Shown here: positions 18,619 to 27,095 of the stretch, piece by piece
Layout: every line of letters begins with the position of its first letter
How positions within the stretch are numbered: position 1 is the stretch's first letter
Assembly (NCBI RefSeq): GCF_000169435.1
Contig: NZ_AAYB01000001.1
Location: 372,001-436,000, forward strand
From: Roseobacter sp. CCS2
GTDB taxonomy: Bacteria > Pseudomonadota > Alphaproteobacteria > Rhodobacterales > Rhodobacteraceae
Reading direction: 5' to 3'
Length of the DNA: 64,000 bases
Position numbers and translations under genes: made by a program
Notes under the pieces: generated by a model
What the model was told of the DNA's origin: nothing
Seen by the model: the letters and a program-made list of their open reading frames with translations, nothing else
Databases searched by the model: none

Positions 18619-18696
18619 TTCATCATCCTTGTTTTGTATGTATTGCGTACACAACCTGTACACATGTTGTATGTACAGCTGGCTTACGGCGCGCGG
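18619..18696 (-). promoter_or_regulatory. Inverted and direct repeats upstream of the MetE-like gene
   Basis: This 78-base gap between the bicupin stop and the MetE-like start holds TGTACA (18657-18662), nine bases, then TGTACA again (18672-18677), making an inverted repeat. The 9-mer TTGTATGTA occurs at 18634-18642 and 18667-18675, 33 bases apart. The arrangement looks like an operator, possibly a second promoter within the catabolic arm. The motif differs from the LacI-type sites at 27.1-27.2 kb. Regulator unknown. Confidence 0.35.
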
Positions 18697-19662
18697 TTAA
18701 CCTTTCCAGGTCGCGCCCGCTGGATCGCCTGTTGCCACGATGTGGTACAGGCTTGCCTCACCCGTCATCGACGGCACAACGCTATGCGCCACATTTTCAG
18801 GCACAGACATGGTGTCACCCGGGGCCAGCGTTGCGGTGCCACCATCCCACGTCACCCGCCAATGCCCGCGCATGGGCATCAGGACGCAGGGGAAGGGATG
18901 GCTGTGTTTGGCGTCGGTCGCAGAGCCACGGGTGATAAAGTCGATTGCGAACCCCGGCTTGTCACGCAGGATGCCGTTTTCACCAATCACGCGCGCCGGT
19001 TTTTTATCGGCAAGCGCGTAAAGGTCCCAATAGCGCGCGACGTGGTTGGGCAACACCTCGGCTGTTGTCGGCTCTGGCCGTTTGGCCAGTTCGGCCTCTG
19101 ACATCAGCGGCATCGGCCCCACACCATCTGGCAGTTGCTGCTGGCGCTTGGTGTCATAAAGCTTACCGTTGTCGCCCAAGATCAGACCATGGTCTGCCGC
19201 GTCTTCGATCACTTGCGGTGCCCACATCACGCCGCCGCCAGCATCATCGCCACCAAGCACGGCCATAATCATCCCATAGTCGGTGCCGATGTTTTCGAAC
19301 CCGCGGAAGATGCCGGTTGGGATGTTGAAGATGTCACCTTCTTCCAACACGACCTCGCCCGCGTCGCCCCAGCGGCCCCAGAAGAAGCGCCATTTGCCTT
19401 TCAGGACAAAAAACACCTCGGCTGTGTGATGGTCATGCAAGGAGTTGCGCACCCGCGGCGGTTGACCCGCAGCCCCAATGTTGAACCCATGCGGAATACC
19501 GATATGGACATGCTGATCAGGGCTTTCGGACACGCCGCCGCCAATGATCGTGAAGTTTTCCTTTTGATCAGACCCTGGGGTGTGTGCGTCAATGAAGGCG
19601 GTTTTGCAAGGTTGCAGATCACCATAGCGGACGATGCGGGATTCCATCTCGGATGGGGTCAT
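18697..19662 (-). CDS. Bicupin (two-cupin-domain) protein
   Basis: A 321-aa protein with two cupin barrels. The first (about 70-150) has SLHDHHTAEVFFVLKG, a complete metal motif 1, but motif 2 reads PTGIFRGFEN with Arg where the metal His is usual. The second (about 240-315) has KHSHPFPCVLMPMRG, lacking the motif-1 Glu, then PENVAHSVV with the motif-2 His. Cupins include dioxygenases and isomerases. Gentisate-dioxygenase-like bicupins have similar size, but the sequence is too divergent to call. The ATG overlaps the stop of the SnoaL-like gene upstream by 4 bases. Confidence 0.8.
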   Translation of the reverse strand: MTPSEMESRIVRYGDLQPCKTAFIDAHTPGSDQKENFTIIGGGVSESPDQHVHIGIPHGFNIGAAGQPPRVRNSLHDHHTAEVFFVLKGKWRFFWGRWGDAGEVVLEEGDIFNIPTGIFRGFENIGTDYGMIMAVLGGDDAGGGVMWAPQVIEDAADHGLILGDNGKLYDTKRQQQLPDGVGPMPLMSEAELAKRPEPTTAEVLPNHVARYWDLYALADKKPARVIGENGILRDKPGFAIDFITRGSATDAKHSHPFPCVLMPMRGHWRVTWDGGTATLAPGDTMSVPENVAHSVVPSMTGEASLYHIVATGDPAGATWKG

Positions 19663-20651
19663 GCTTGGTCTCCTGCATGCATCAAGATCTGCTTCCAGAT
19701 GGCGATTTCATCATAAAGCGCGAATTCGCGGCGCAAGCCGACACCATCCGGGCCGTAGGGTCCGAACTCGGCGTGGCACATGCCCATGACGTGCACATAC
19801 GCGCCAGTGGGTTCGCCAAAGCTGCCCCACCCGTCGTGTTTGCCGTCAAGTGACCAGCGGATCGCGGCACGCGGCGACAGCATGTCGGCATCCATGCCAA
19901 TCTGGTGATGTATTTTGAACTCTGCGTGCGGAAAGGACGACCGCAGACCAACCCAAAATTCCAGGATGTCTTCCCAACCAACGGCCCGTTTGGCCCCGGC
20001 ATATTCACCAATACAGGCCCGATCATAGCTGTCGCGGATATGGGTAAAATCGTGGTTCATGATGCGGGTCAATGTATCGGCGTAGCGTTGACCCCATTGG
20101 TTGTTATTTCCGGTGCCATGATAGCCACCATCGACGTCCACAGCAGGTGTAAATGGCTTGCCCGCCTTATCCTTGCCACCCTCAATGGCGATCACCTCTG
20201 CTGCATAGTCACGCGGGTTCATGCCCAGTTGCCGGACGATCCCACCATAGTCGCGCACCAGCCATTCGTCATAGATGGTGTCTTCTTTTGCCGCACAATC
20301 AGCGATCACATAGACTTGCCATTTCTTGCCTGTTGCCGGTCCAAATTGGCCGTCGCGGGTATGCGTCGCTTTGGTCAGCAGCCTATGGGATGAGAGGTAG
20401 CCTGTGTTCTCGTCACCTGACCAGATCACATCTTCGCCGAGTAGTTCCCGGTCGGGGAATTCGTTGATCGTCGCCATTGTTGCGGCAATCACGTCTTGGT
20501 TGCCCTTTTGGATGCCCATCGGCGACCGCACAGGAATGTCTGGCGCGTAATAGTGGTTCAGCGTGCCGACGCCCCGGTCCTCCCAGATTTCCTTGGTGAT
20601 CCCGATGATATAGTCGGGGAAATCTTTCCAGCGGTTGGAAAAACCTTTCAT
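19659..20651 (-). CDS. NTF2/SnoaL-like protein with two modules
   Basis: A 330-aa protein with two NTF2-like modules, about 15-150 and 190-325. The first starts with a helix, then YYAPDIPVRSPMGIQKGNQD, the usual metal-free pocket strand. The second repeats the pattern near NHDFTHIRDSYDRACIGEYA with a W-rich pocket. The fold is used by aldol cyclases, ketosteroid isomerases and limonene-epoxide hydrolases, so an acid/base step on a small hydroxylated molecule is plausible. It overlaps the LacI gene upstream and the bicupin gene downstream by 4 bases each. No defined substrate. Confidence 0.75.
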   Translation of the reverse strand: MKGFSNRWKDFPDYIIGITKEIWEDRGVGTLNHYYAPDIPVRSPMGIQKGNQDVIAATMATINEFPDRELLGEDVIWSGDENTGYLSSHRLLTKATHTRDGQFGPATGKKWQVYVIADCAAKEDTIYDEWLVRDYGGIVRQLGMNPRDYAAEVIAIEGGKDKAGKPFTPAVDVDGGYHGTGNNNQWGQRYADTLTRIMNHDFTHIRDSYDRACIGEYAGAKRAVGWEDILEFWVGLRSSFPHAEFKIHHQIGMDADMLSPRAAIRWSLDGKHDGWGSFGEPTGAYVHVMGMCHAEFGPYGPDGVGLRREFALYDEIAIWKQILMHAGDQA

Positions 20652-21652
20652 GTCTTTGGTCCTTTGGTGGTGCCGCGCTGGATCAGCGGGCTGTCTATTT
20701 CAATGCGTTGCGCAGGTGTCGATGGATTTTCGATCCGGGTAATCAGTGCGTCGACCGTCGCCTCAACCATGCGGTTCACAGATTGGCGCATGGTGCTGAG
20801 GTTGTAGGCGGGCCATGCGGCAAGCGGGACGTCGTCATAGCCGATAATGGCAACATCGTCCGGCACACTAAGCCCCATTTCCTGACGCAGCGTATCGAGT
20901 ACGGCAAAGGCCATATGGTCATTGCCGACGAAGATTGCGTCGGGTGGCGTGGCACTTTCCATCATCGCTTGTGCGGCGGCGGCGGCAGTTTCACGGTCAA
21001 ACATGCCATCAATAATCTGCGGGGTGATATCGTGCCGGGCAAGGGCCTCGCAAAATCCGGCCTGCCGGTCGCGCCCGGTCGAGGAGCCCGACCAGCCGCT
21101 GATATGTCCAATGTGTGTGTGCCCACACGACAGCAGGAATTCAGCCACCGTCGCCCCACCCGTTTTGTTGGCTGAGGTGACCGAGGACACCTGTGCACCT
21201 TCTTGCCCGCGGTTGAACATCACAACTGGAATGCCGGCGGCCGTGCAGCGTTTGGTCAGGTCGTTGGTCATACCGACCGAGGCTGTGATGATCCCGTCGA
21301 CTTGATAATCAAGCAGTTCTTGCATGACTTCTTCGGCTGCCCCTTGGCTGTTTGACGCCGTAAAGACGAGGATATGATAGCCCTTTTCTTGCAATGCATT
21401 GGACAGCAGTTGCAGGGCGAGCGGGTAAAATTGATTGTCCAGATACGCTACGACCAGCCCGATAATCCGGCTTTTGCCGGTGATCATCGCGCGGGCCATC
21501 ATGTTGGGGCGGTAGCCAAGTTCCTGAGCGGCGCGGCGCACCTTCTCAACCGTTTTGGCGCTGGCAGAGGCGCCGGGTGTGAACACCCGGCTGACCGCCG
21601 ACTGGCTGACGCCAGCGCGTTCCGCAACCTGAAGAGAGGTAACTTTGACCAT
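20648..21652 (-). CDS. LacI family transcriptional regulator
   Basis: A 334-aa LacI/GalR repressor. The helix-turn-helix is VTSLQVAERAGVSQSAVSRV (residues 3-22), followed by the hinge region ending RPNMMARAM, with Met near the usual DNA-inserting Leu. The remainder is a periplasmic-binding-protein-like effector domain. ATG 21652 shares its A with the TGA of the SDR upstream, so it is coupled to the catabolic operon. Two LacI-type palindromes with a central ACGT lie in the divergent control region at 27.1-27.2 kb and are its likely operators. The effector is probably the imported substrate or an intermediate. Confidence 0.9.
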   Translation of the reverse strand: MVKVTSLQVAERAGVSQSAVSRVFTPGASASAKTVEKVRRAAQELGYRPNMMARAMITGKSRIIGLVVAYLDNQFYPLALQLLSNALQEKGYHILVFTASNSQGAAEEVMQELLDYQVDGIITASVGMTNDLTKRCTAAGIPVVMFNRGQEGAQVSSVTSANKTGGATVAEFLLSCGHTHIGHISGWSGSSTGRDRQAGFCEALARHDITPQIIDGMFDRETAAAAAQAMMESATPPDAIFVGNDHMAFAVLDTLRQEMGLSVPDDVAIIGYDDVPLAAWPAYNLSTMRQSVNRMVEATVDALITRIENPSTPAQRIEIDSPLIQRGTTKGPKT

Positions 21653-22416
21653 CAGTCTGCCGTCCAACCCCCGTCAATCAGCATGTGCGTGCCGGTCATC
21701 AGCGCCGAGGCATCAGAGGCAAGGTAGACAACAGGGCCCATGATGTCGGTGACTTCACCGATACGGCCCAGTTTGATTTTGTCCATGATCCACGCAACCC
21801 GATCTGGATTGTTGAACGTCTGTTCTGTCAGTGGCGTGCGAATGAAGGTGGGGCAGATCGTGTTGACCCGGATACCCTGCTTGCCCCATTCAATCGCCAT
21901 CGCTTTGGTAAACCCTTCGACGGCGAATTTCGTGCTGCAATAGACGGCCCGGTCAATCCCGCCGACATGGGCCATCTGGCTGGTGATGTTGATCAGGCTG
22001 CCGGGTTTGCCCGCGGCAAGCAGACCTTTGGCAACCGCGCGGGTAAGGAAGTAGGCCCCTTTGAAGTTGATGTCCGAGACGGCATCAAAGTCGGCTTCTT
22101 TCGTGTCGACGGCAGGCGAATGGATCGCGAAGCCAGCGGAATTCACGAGGATATCGAAGGGGCCGTGTTCAGCGACGGCAGCTTCTGTCGCGGCAACGTC
22201 TACGACGTCCATTGCGATGGCATTGGCCTGAAAACCTGCGTCGCGCATTTGTTGGACGACCGCATCCAGCTTGGCTGTGTTGCGCGCCGAAAGCGTCACC
22301 TCTGCCCCGGCCTCGGCCAATGCGGCAGCACAGGCCAGTCCGATACCAGAGGAACCGCCCGCAACAAGTGCCCGTTTGCCGTCAAGCCGAAAGGATGGGG
22401 TTTGTGGAAGTGTCAT
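21652..22416 (-). CDS. SDR family oxidoreductase
   Basis: Classical short-chain dehydrogenase, 254 aa. The cofactor motif is AGGSSGIGLA (residues 19-28), NSAG marks the inner strand, and the catalytic Ser (NITSQ) and YCSTK follow. It closes with ICPTFIRTPLT and a C-terminal LIDGGWTAD, like gluconate 5-dehydrogenase and 3-oxoacyl-ACP reductases. In this cluster it probably oxidises a secondary alcohol of the catabolised compound. Its ATG directly follows the TAA of the M15-like gene. Confidence 0.88.
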   Translation of the reverse strand: MTLPQTPSFRLDGKRALVAGGSSGIGLACAAALAEAGAEVTLSARNTAKLDAVVQQMRDAGFQANAIAMDVVDVAATEAAVAEHGPFDILVNSAGFAIHSPAVDTKEADFDAVSDINFKGAYFLTRAVAKGLLAAGKPGSLINITSQMAHVGGIDRAVYCSTKFAVEGFTKAMAIEWGKQGIRVNTICPTFIRTPLTEQTFNNPDRVAWIMDKIKLGRIGEVTDIMGPVVYLASDASALMTGTHMLIDGGWTAD

Positions 22417-23091
22417 TTAAGCGCGCCCTGCTGGATAAGAGATGCCACGATAGGCTGGAAAATCTGCATAGCGGGCGGCGCGTGCCTTGTCATCCTCTGC
22501 CGGTGTTTTGCCGGCACCGAGGAGGGTGCCTTTGGGGGCAATGTAGCTGCCGATTGTGCGGTCGGGATTTTCGCGCCATGTCAGGTTAAAGGCCGCGAGT
22601 TTGGGGAAGAAATACATCGCGTGGTAGGGCAGATGATCATGGATCCACCATGCCAGATCGCGCCAATCGCGCCCTTGATCAAACTGGTCAGCGAACCAAG
22701 GGATAACAATGCTCGCACAAGCGCCCATGCGCCCTTTGCCATCGCGGATATCCCAGATGTGGTGCGCATAATTGACTTCATTGCGTGAACAGCGTTGGGG
22801 TTTGGCTTGCGTCGCCCCGTAGTGGTTAAGCGACGGTGACCGATAAGCGGAGCGCACAGCGATCGGGCCGAAGGTTTCGGTCAACGGATCAAGCAGTTCT
22901 TCGCAAAGTTTTTCACCTGCCATAATCGCTAGGTTCGGATCATCGGGGATATTTTGGATGCCGTGGAAATTTCCGATCTCAGAATAGAGAAAATCCCGCA
23001 TAAAGAAATGCTGCGAGAGCCGCACACGCCCAAGGTCTTCTAGGCCGCTGTAGCTTTGGGGTTTGCGTTTGTTGGGGCGGGTGGTTTGCAT
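22417..23091 (-). CDS. M15-peptidase-like protein of unknown role
   Basis: A 224-aa cytosolic protein with no signal peptide. LSQHFFMRDFLYSEIGNFHG, then a helix, then GPIAVRSAYRSPSLNHYGAT follow the layout of the peptidase M15 (D-Ala-D-Ala carboxypeptidase-like) fold, where SxYRSxxLN precedes the zinc His. NYAHHIWDIRD occupies the HxxxxxxD metal region but with altered spacing. A Trp-rich C-terminal part (ADQFDQGRDWRDLAWWIHDH) is not typical of M15. Its position inside a metabolic operon suggests a non-peptidase job. I do not recognise a characterised homologue. Confidence 0.55.
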   Translation of the reverse strand: MQTTRPNKRKPQSYSGLEDLGRVRLSQHFFMRDFLYSEIGNFHGIQNIPDDPNLAIMAGEKLCEELLDPLTETFGPIAVRSAYRSPSLNHYGATQAKPQRCSRNEVNYAHHIWDIRDGKGRMGACASIVIPWFADQFDQGRDWRDLAWWIHDHLPYHAMYFFPKLAAFNLTWRENPDRTIGSYIAPKGTLLGAGKTPAEDDKARAARYADFPAYRGISYPAGRA

Positions 23092-23105
23092 ATCAACGTG
23101 CCCTA

Positions 23106-23142
23106 CCCACCGAAGGCTGGGGTGCTTTCGGCGGGCCTTTTT
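23106..23142 (+). terminator. Terminator-like hairpin pointing against the operon
   Basis: CCCACCGAA (23106-23114) pairs with TTCGGCGGG (23127-23135), with one G-U type pair, and CC plus five T follow on the plus strand. That is an intrinsic-terminator shape for rightward transcripts, yet all flanking genes read leftward. In the leftward mRNA the same hairpin sits in the leader of the M15-like gene, just downstream of the HisD-like stop. Confidence 0.55.
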
Positions 23143-23166
23143 GAGGCAAGATAATATGTGGCTGGG

Positions 23167-24477
23167 TCATTCGGCGGCTGTGCCGTAGGCCACGTTTTTG
23201 CCGCCATAGCGGCGCACGCGGATGTTGCATTGTTCGGCGTGTCCAACGAACCCTTCCAGCATGCAAAGCCGCGAGCCGTATTCACCGACCAGCGTCGCCG
23301 CTTCGTCTGTGAGCACTTTTTGGTAGCTGTGGGTCTTGAGGAATTTTCCGACCCAAAGCCCGCCGGTATAACGCCCCGCTTTTTTAGTGGGCAGCGTGTG
23401 GTTGGTGCCGATGACTTTGTCACCGTTGGCCACATTTGTGCGTGGCCCAAGGAAAAGTGCGCCATAGCATGTCATGTTTTCCAAGAACCAGTCGTCGCGG
23501 TCGGTCATCACCTGCACGTGTTCCGACGCGATATCATCTGCCACTGCCAGCATTTCATCATAGGTGTCGCAAAGGATGACTTCGCCGTAGTCGTCCCACG
23601 AGGTCCGCGCGGTTTCTGCTGTTGGCAGGATTTCGAGGATGCGATCAATCTCGGCCAGCGTTTCTTTGGCAAGCTTTTCGGAGTTGGTCAGCAGCACCGC
23701 AGGAGAGTTATAGCCGTGTTCGGCCTGTCCCAAAAGGTCAGTCGCACAAAGTTCAGCATCAACCGTGTCGTCTGCGATGACCATTGTTTCGGTTGGACCG
23801 GCGAAAAGGTCGATGCCCACCCGTCCGAAAAGCTGGCGCTTGGCTTCGGCGACAAAGGCGTTGCCAGGGCCCACAATCATATGCACCGGGTCTACCGTTT
23901 GCGTGCCTAGTGCCATCGCACCCACGGCTTGCATGCCGCCAAGGACGTAGATTTCATGCGCGCCGCCCATATGCATCGCGGCGACAATGGCTGGATGCGG
24001 GGCGCCGTTTTGCGGCGGTGCAGACGCCACGATGCGGGGAACTTCGGCCACCGAGGCGGTGAGGACCGACATATGCGCGGAGGCGACCATGGGGAATTTG
24101 CCGCCGGGGACATAGCAGCCCACTGATTGCACGGGGATGTTTTTGTGGCCGAGGATCACGCCGGGGATGGTTTCAACCTCGATATCGGTCATCGACGCCC
24201 GTTGTGCTTGCGCGAAGTTGCGGATCTGGTCCTGCGCGAATTTGATATCTTCCATGTCGCGGGTGGCAACTTTGGACATGGCCGCTTCGATCTCGGACTG
24301 GCTGAGGCGGAAGTTGGGGGGCGAGTATTTGTCGAATTTTTCGGACAATTCCCGCACCGCCGCGTCGCCGCGCTTTTCGATATCGCCCAGAGTGGTTTCC
24401 ACGATGCCGCGGACCTTAGCGTCATCTTCGGCGCGCTCTGCTTCGGGTTTACCGGATTTGAGATAGGTGATTGCCAT
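23167..24477 (-). CDS. HisD-family dehydrogenase, probably catabolic (HpsN-like)
   Basis: A 436-aa zinc enzyme of the histidinol dehydrogenase family, which oxidises a terminal alcohol to a carboxylate with two NAD. Gln251, His254, Asp353 and His413 match the zinc ligands of E. coli HisD, and Glu319-His320 the catalytic pair (SEHVQVM). GTNHTLPT is also kept. The region around residues 120-140 ([20 protein letters not shown]) differs from biosynthetic HisD. No other his gene is near. The family includes sulfopropanediol 3-dehydrogenase HpsN of marine roseobacters, so a polyol or sulfonate-polyol substrate is plausible but unproven. Confidence 0.85.
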   Translation of the reverse strand: MAITYLKSGKPEAERAEDDAKVRGIVETTLGDIEKRGDAAVRELSEKFDKYSPPNFRLSQSEIEAAMSKVATRDMEDIKFAQDQIRNFAQAQRASMTDIEVETIPGVILGHKNIPVQSVGCYVPGGKFPMVASAHMSVLTASVAEVPRIVASAPPQNGAPHPAIVAAMHMGGAHEIYVLGGMQAVGAMALGTQTVDPVHMIVGPGNAFVAEAKRQLFGRVGIDLFAGPTETMVIADDTVDAELCATDLLGQAEHGYNSPAVLLTNSEKLAKETLAEIDRILEILPTAETARTSWDDYGEVILCDTYDEMLAVADDIASEHVQVMTDRDDWFLENMTCYGALFLGPRTNVANGDKVIGTNHTLPTKKAGRYTGGLWVGKFLKTHSYQKVLTDEAATLVGEYGSRLCMLEGFVGHAEQCNIRVRRYGGKNVAYGTAAE

Positions 24478-24489
24478 TTTGCGGACCTC

Positions 24490-25500
24490 TTAAGATGTCA
24501 TGCGGGGGCCGGGGTCCACGTCGTGAAACCCGGGGAAAAGATCGACGCCCATTTGCAAAAGGACGTCAGGAATATCGACGAAAACCCAGTTTTCGACCAG
24601 CAGATCGCCTTCGCGCCGCCACCAGTCGCACACCCGCATCAGCAACGTGTCGGTTGTGGGCGGTTGATCCAGAAACGGGCCTTTGCGCACACACATGAGC
24701 GACGGCCAACCCGCGCTCCAGATGTAATCGCCGTCAGCGGCGCGGGTCAGATGTTGCGTGACCCCGTTGCCGGATGCGCCGCCTGTCCAGAGCGAGAAAG
24801 CCCCTTCAAACGGCACCTGAAAGCCTGCGAAGTTTTCGATGCCAACGAAAGACCCGAAAGCCGCCGGGCCATACCAGACCATGTTGTCATGCCAGTAAGG
24901 GCGCCATGCTTCGTCCTCGGTTGCGAGGCTCTTGAGCATGTTGGTGACCATCTTGGCGGAGCTTGCGCTGCGGGCGGGGTCGTTGTCGTGCAACTGAAAG
25001 CCGTCCTGCGTAGCCGGGCCACGATGCGGGCCGGTATAGCCGCGGTCGCGGCCTGGGCTGTCTTTGATGGGCCACTGGCCTGCGGCGATCATCAGTTCGG
25101 GGATGTCGAGGTAAATCCAGCTTTCGACGGCCTGCCCATTCTCCATACGGTGGAATTCGCCGACGCGAAGATAGGACAACGTATCGGTCGCTTTGATGCC
25201 CAGCCAGTCTTGCGCGAAATGGCCGGCATAGTAGCCAGTGCAGGTGACCCAATCGGCGTTGTCATAGTGCCCGCCAGTCAGGATGTAGTCGCGGCGGAAT
25301 AGCCCTTGGAAGGCGGATTGCAGGGGGGCGAGGAAGGCGTTGATGTAGGCGTCTGGCCCCGCAAGATCGTTGAAGGGGTGACTGTGGTGGATCACAGCGT
25401 CAGGCGCAAAAAAGGTGCGCACGGCTGCCTCGTGCCCGCCGGGGTGCGCGAACGCATCTAGGTAGGTTTTTGCGATCTGTTTGTTGGCCAGGTGGGACAT
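24490..25500 (-). CDS. NTF2/SnoaL-like protein with two modules
   Basis: A 336-aa protein with two NTF2-like modules (about 5-150 and 185-330). The first contains FFAPDAVIHHSHPFNDLAGP, the second WHDNMVWYGPAAFGSFVGIE. Each ends in a conserved NWVFVDIP- or SWIYLDIPE-type strand. The start MSHLANKQ at 25500 shares its A with the TGA of the next upstream gene (TGATG). A frame reaching 25554 would lie in that gene and was rejected. It is related in layout to the proteins at 19659 and 30514. Role unknown. Confidence 0.78.
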   Translation of the reverse strand: MSHLANKQIAKTYLDAFAHPGGHEAAVRTFFAPDAVIHHSHPFNDLAGPDAYINAFLAPLQSAFQGLFRRDYILTGGHYDNADWVTCTGYYAGHFAQDWLGIKATDTLSYLRVGEFHRMENGQAVESWIYLDIPELMIAAGQWPIKDSPGRDRGYTGPHRGPATQDGFQLHDNDPARSASSAKMVTNMLKSLATEDEAWRPYWHDNMVWYGPAAFGSFVGIENFAGFQVPFEGAFSLWTGGASGNGVTQHLTRAADGDYIWSAGWPSLMCVRKGPFLDQPPTTDTLLMRVCDWWRREGDLLVENWVFVDIPDVLLQMGVDLFPGFHDVDPGPRMTS

Positions 25501-25991
25501 CAGTATCCTTCTGGCTTGGGCGGTTCGGCGTCGCCGTTGTCGTATTTCTCCCAACCTTCACCGCCGAAGACATCGACGCCAAGTTGCATCATGACGGATG
25601 CGAAATCGACAGAAACGGGGTTGTCGGCGATGCGTCCGTCCTCAACCCGCCAGAAATCCATGTAAGGGATTTTGACGCGTTTGCCGGTGGCGGGGATGCC
25701 CATAAAAGTGCCTGTGTGCGTGCCTTCGATGTGCCCGAAACAGGCGGCCCATTCGCCATCGGCGAGGAATTGATCAGTCTTGTAGTCCCGGTCGGTAAAG
25801 GCCGCCCGCAAGGGCCATTGCCAGTTGCGTTGGAAGGCGTGAACCCCGTTTTTGGTCCCGCACCCTTGGTTGCCGCGCCATGTGAAGCTTTCGGTGAAAT
25901 ACTTCAGCATGTCCATTTCGTTGTTGGCCAGCCCCTGTTCCATCGCTTTGACGGCATCAAGGGAAGCTTGGGATTTGGCATCGCGCGTCAT
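25500..25991 (-). CDS. NTF2/SnoaL-like (ester cyclase type) protein, single module
   Basis: A 163-aa single NTF2/SnoaL module. The pocket strands read FTWRGNQGCGTKNGVHAFQR and GTFMGIPATGKRVKIPYMDF, the second being a strong SnoaL-type match (GxxxGIPATGKxV). VEDGRIADNPVSVDFASVM follows as the final strand and helix. SnoaL itself is an aldol cyclase. No polyketide genes are near, so polyketide chemistry is not implied. It lies 47 bases downstream of the ABC ATPase gene and overlaps the next gene by one base. Confidence 0.82.
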   Translation of the reverse strand: MTRDAKSQASLDAVKAMEQGLANNEMDMLKYFTESFTWRGNQGCGTKNGVHAFQRNWQWPLRAAFTDRDYKTDQFLADGEWAACFGHIEGTHTGTFMGIPATGKRVKIPYMDFWRVEDGRIADNPVSVDFASVMMQLGVDVFGGEGWEKYDNGDAEPPKPEGY

Positions 25992-26038
25992 GCGGCGTCC
26001 TATTCGTTTTCTTGTTTGGTGATGGTCAGCCGACGATG

Positions 26039-27085
26039 TCAGATGCGCTCACCTGTTTTTTGGTCAAACAGGTGGCATATCTCAGCTGGAATACTGGCGT
26101 GCACGGCTTCGCCAATTTCGACGCGGTAATCCTTGCCGGACTTAACCGACACAATTGTACCGCCCGCCCGCATGGTCACCATCGTCGCCTCGCCCAGAAG
26201 TTCGAGCGAGTAGACAGCGGAATTGATCTCAGCATCGCTTGCCGCGACGGTTGCGTCCTCGGCCCGGAAGCCGAGGGTGACAGGCCCGGAATGTGTTGTG
26301 GGCAGGCCAGCGATTGACATGTTCTTGGCGGTAAAGGTGCCGTTCGACACCTCACCATCCACAAGGTTCATAGCAGGGGAACCGATAAACCCTGCAACGA
26401 AGGTATTGGCCGGGTTGTCGTAGATTTCAGTCGGTGTGCCAACCTGCTGGACGACCCCTTTGCTCATCACGACAACACGGTCTGCCAGTGTCATCGCTTC
26501 GATTTGGTCGTGGGTCACGTAGATCGTTGTCACCTTCAGTTCGTGACTAAGGTTCTTGATCTGCGCCCGGGTCGAGACGCGCAGTTTGGCGTCAAGATTG
26601 GACAGCGGTTCATCCATCAAAAAGACGTTGGGTTCACGCACGATGGCACGGGCGAGCGCCACGCGCTGGCGCTGACCGCCCGAAAGCTCTGCGGGTTTGC
26701 GGTGCAGAAATTCATCAAGCTCCACCATGGCAGAGGCACGCATCACCCGCTCTTCATGTTCAGACTGCGGAATGCCCCGCACTTTCAGCGGGAAGCGGAT
26801 GTTTTCATAAACGTTGAGGTTGGGATAAAGCGCGTAGCTTTGGAACACCATTGCCACGTCCCGATCCTTGGGCTCAAGGTCGTTGATACGCTTGCCATCA
26901 ACCAGAATATCGCCGTCTGTGACGTCTTCTAGCCCGGCGATCATCCGCATCGTTGTGGTCTTGCCGCAACCTGATGGCCCAAGCAGAACGAGGAACTCTT
27001 GATCGGCAATTGTCAGATCAAAACTTTGAACACCCACAAAGGACCCCCACCGCTTTGATACTTTGCGTAGCTGAATTTCGGCCAT
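26039..27085 (-). CDS. Carbohydrate-type ABC transporter ATP-binding protein (UgpC/MsmK-like)
   Basis: ATPase of a CUT1 importer, 348 aa. Walker A is GPSGCGKTT, the signature is LSGGQRQRVALARAI, and Walker B is VFLMDEPLSNLDA. The C-terminal ~110 residues form an OB-type regulatory domain. It is first in the leftward arm. AAGGGGC lies before ATG 27085, and a LacI-type operator begins 11 bases upstream, overlapping the leader. It is the energy unit for the two permeases encoded in the divergent arm. Confidence 0.92.
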   Translation of the reverse strand: MAEIQLRKVSKRWGSFVGVQSFDLTIADQEFLVLLGPSGCGKTTTMRMIAGLEDVTDGDILVDGKRINDLEPKDRDVAMVFQSYALYPNLNVYENIRFPLKVRGIPQSEHEERVMRASAMVELDEFLHRKPAELSGGQRQRVALARAIVREPNVFLMDEPLSNLDAKLRVSTRAQIKNLSHELKVTTIYVTHDQIEAMTLADRVVVMSKGVVQQVGTPTEIYDNPANTFVAGFIGSPAMNLVDGEVSNGTFTAKNMSIAGLPTTHSGPVTLGFRAEDATVAASDAEINSAVYSLELLGEATMVTMRAGGTIVSVKSGKDYRVEIGEAVHASIPAEICHLFDQKTGERI

Positions 27086-27095
27086 AATGCGCCCC

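Noticed and set aside
18697-19662. DMSP lyase of the cupin type
   Set aside because: DddQ, DddL and DddW are single-cupin proteins of about 150-230 aa with a full metal set; this protein is a 321-aa bicupin with altered ligands.
21685-22788. Plus-strand open frame of 367 codons opposite the SDR and M15-like genes
   Set aside because: It is antisense to genes with clear domain motifs and shows no recognisable protein family.
23167-24477. Biosynthetic histidinol dehydrogenase
   Set aside because: No histidine-pathway genes nearby, and it lies in a LacI-controlled importer operon; the HisD family also contains catabolic dehydrogenases.
24127-25302. Long plus-strand open frame (391 codons) over the HisD-like and SnoaL genes
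   Set aside because: It is antisense to two well-supported genes, has low-complexity His/Gly/Asp-rich content typical of a shadow frame in GC-rich DNA, and has no ribosome site.
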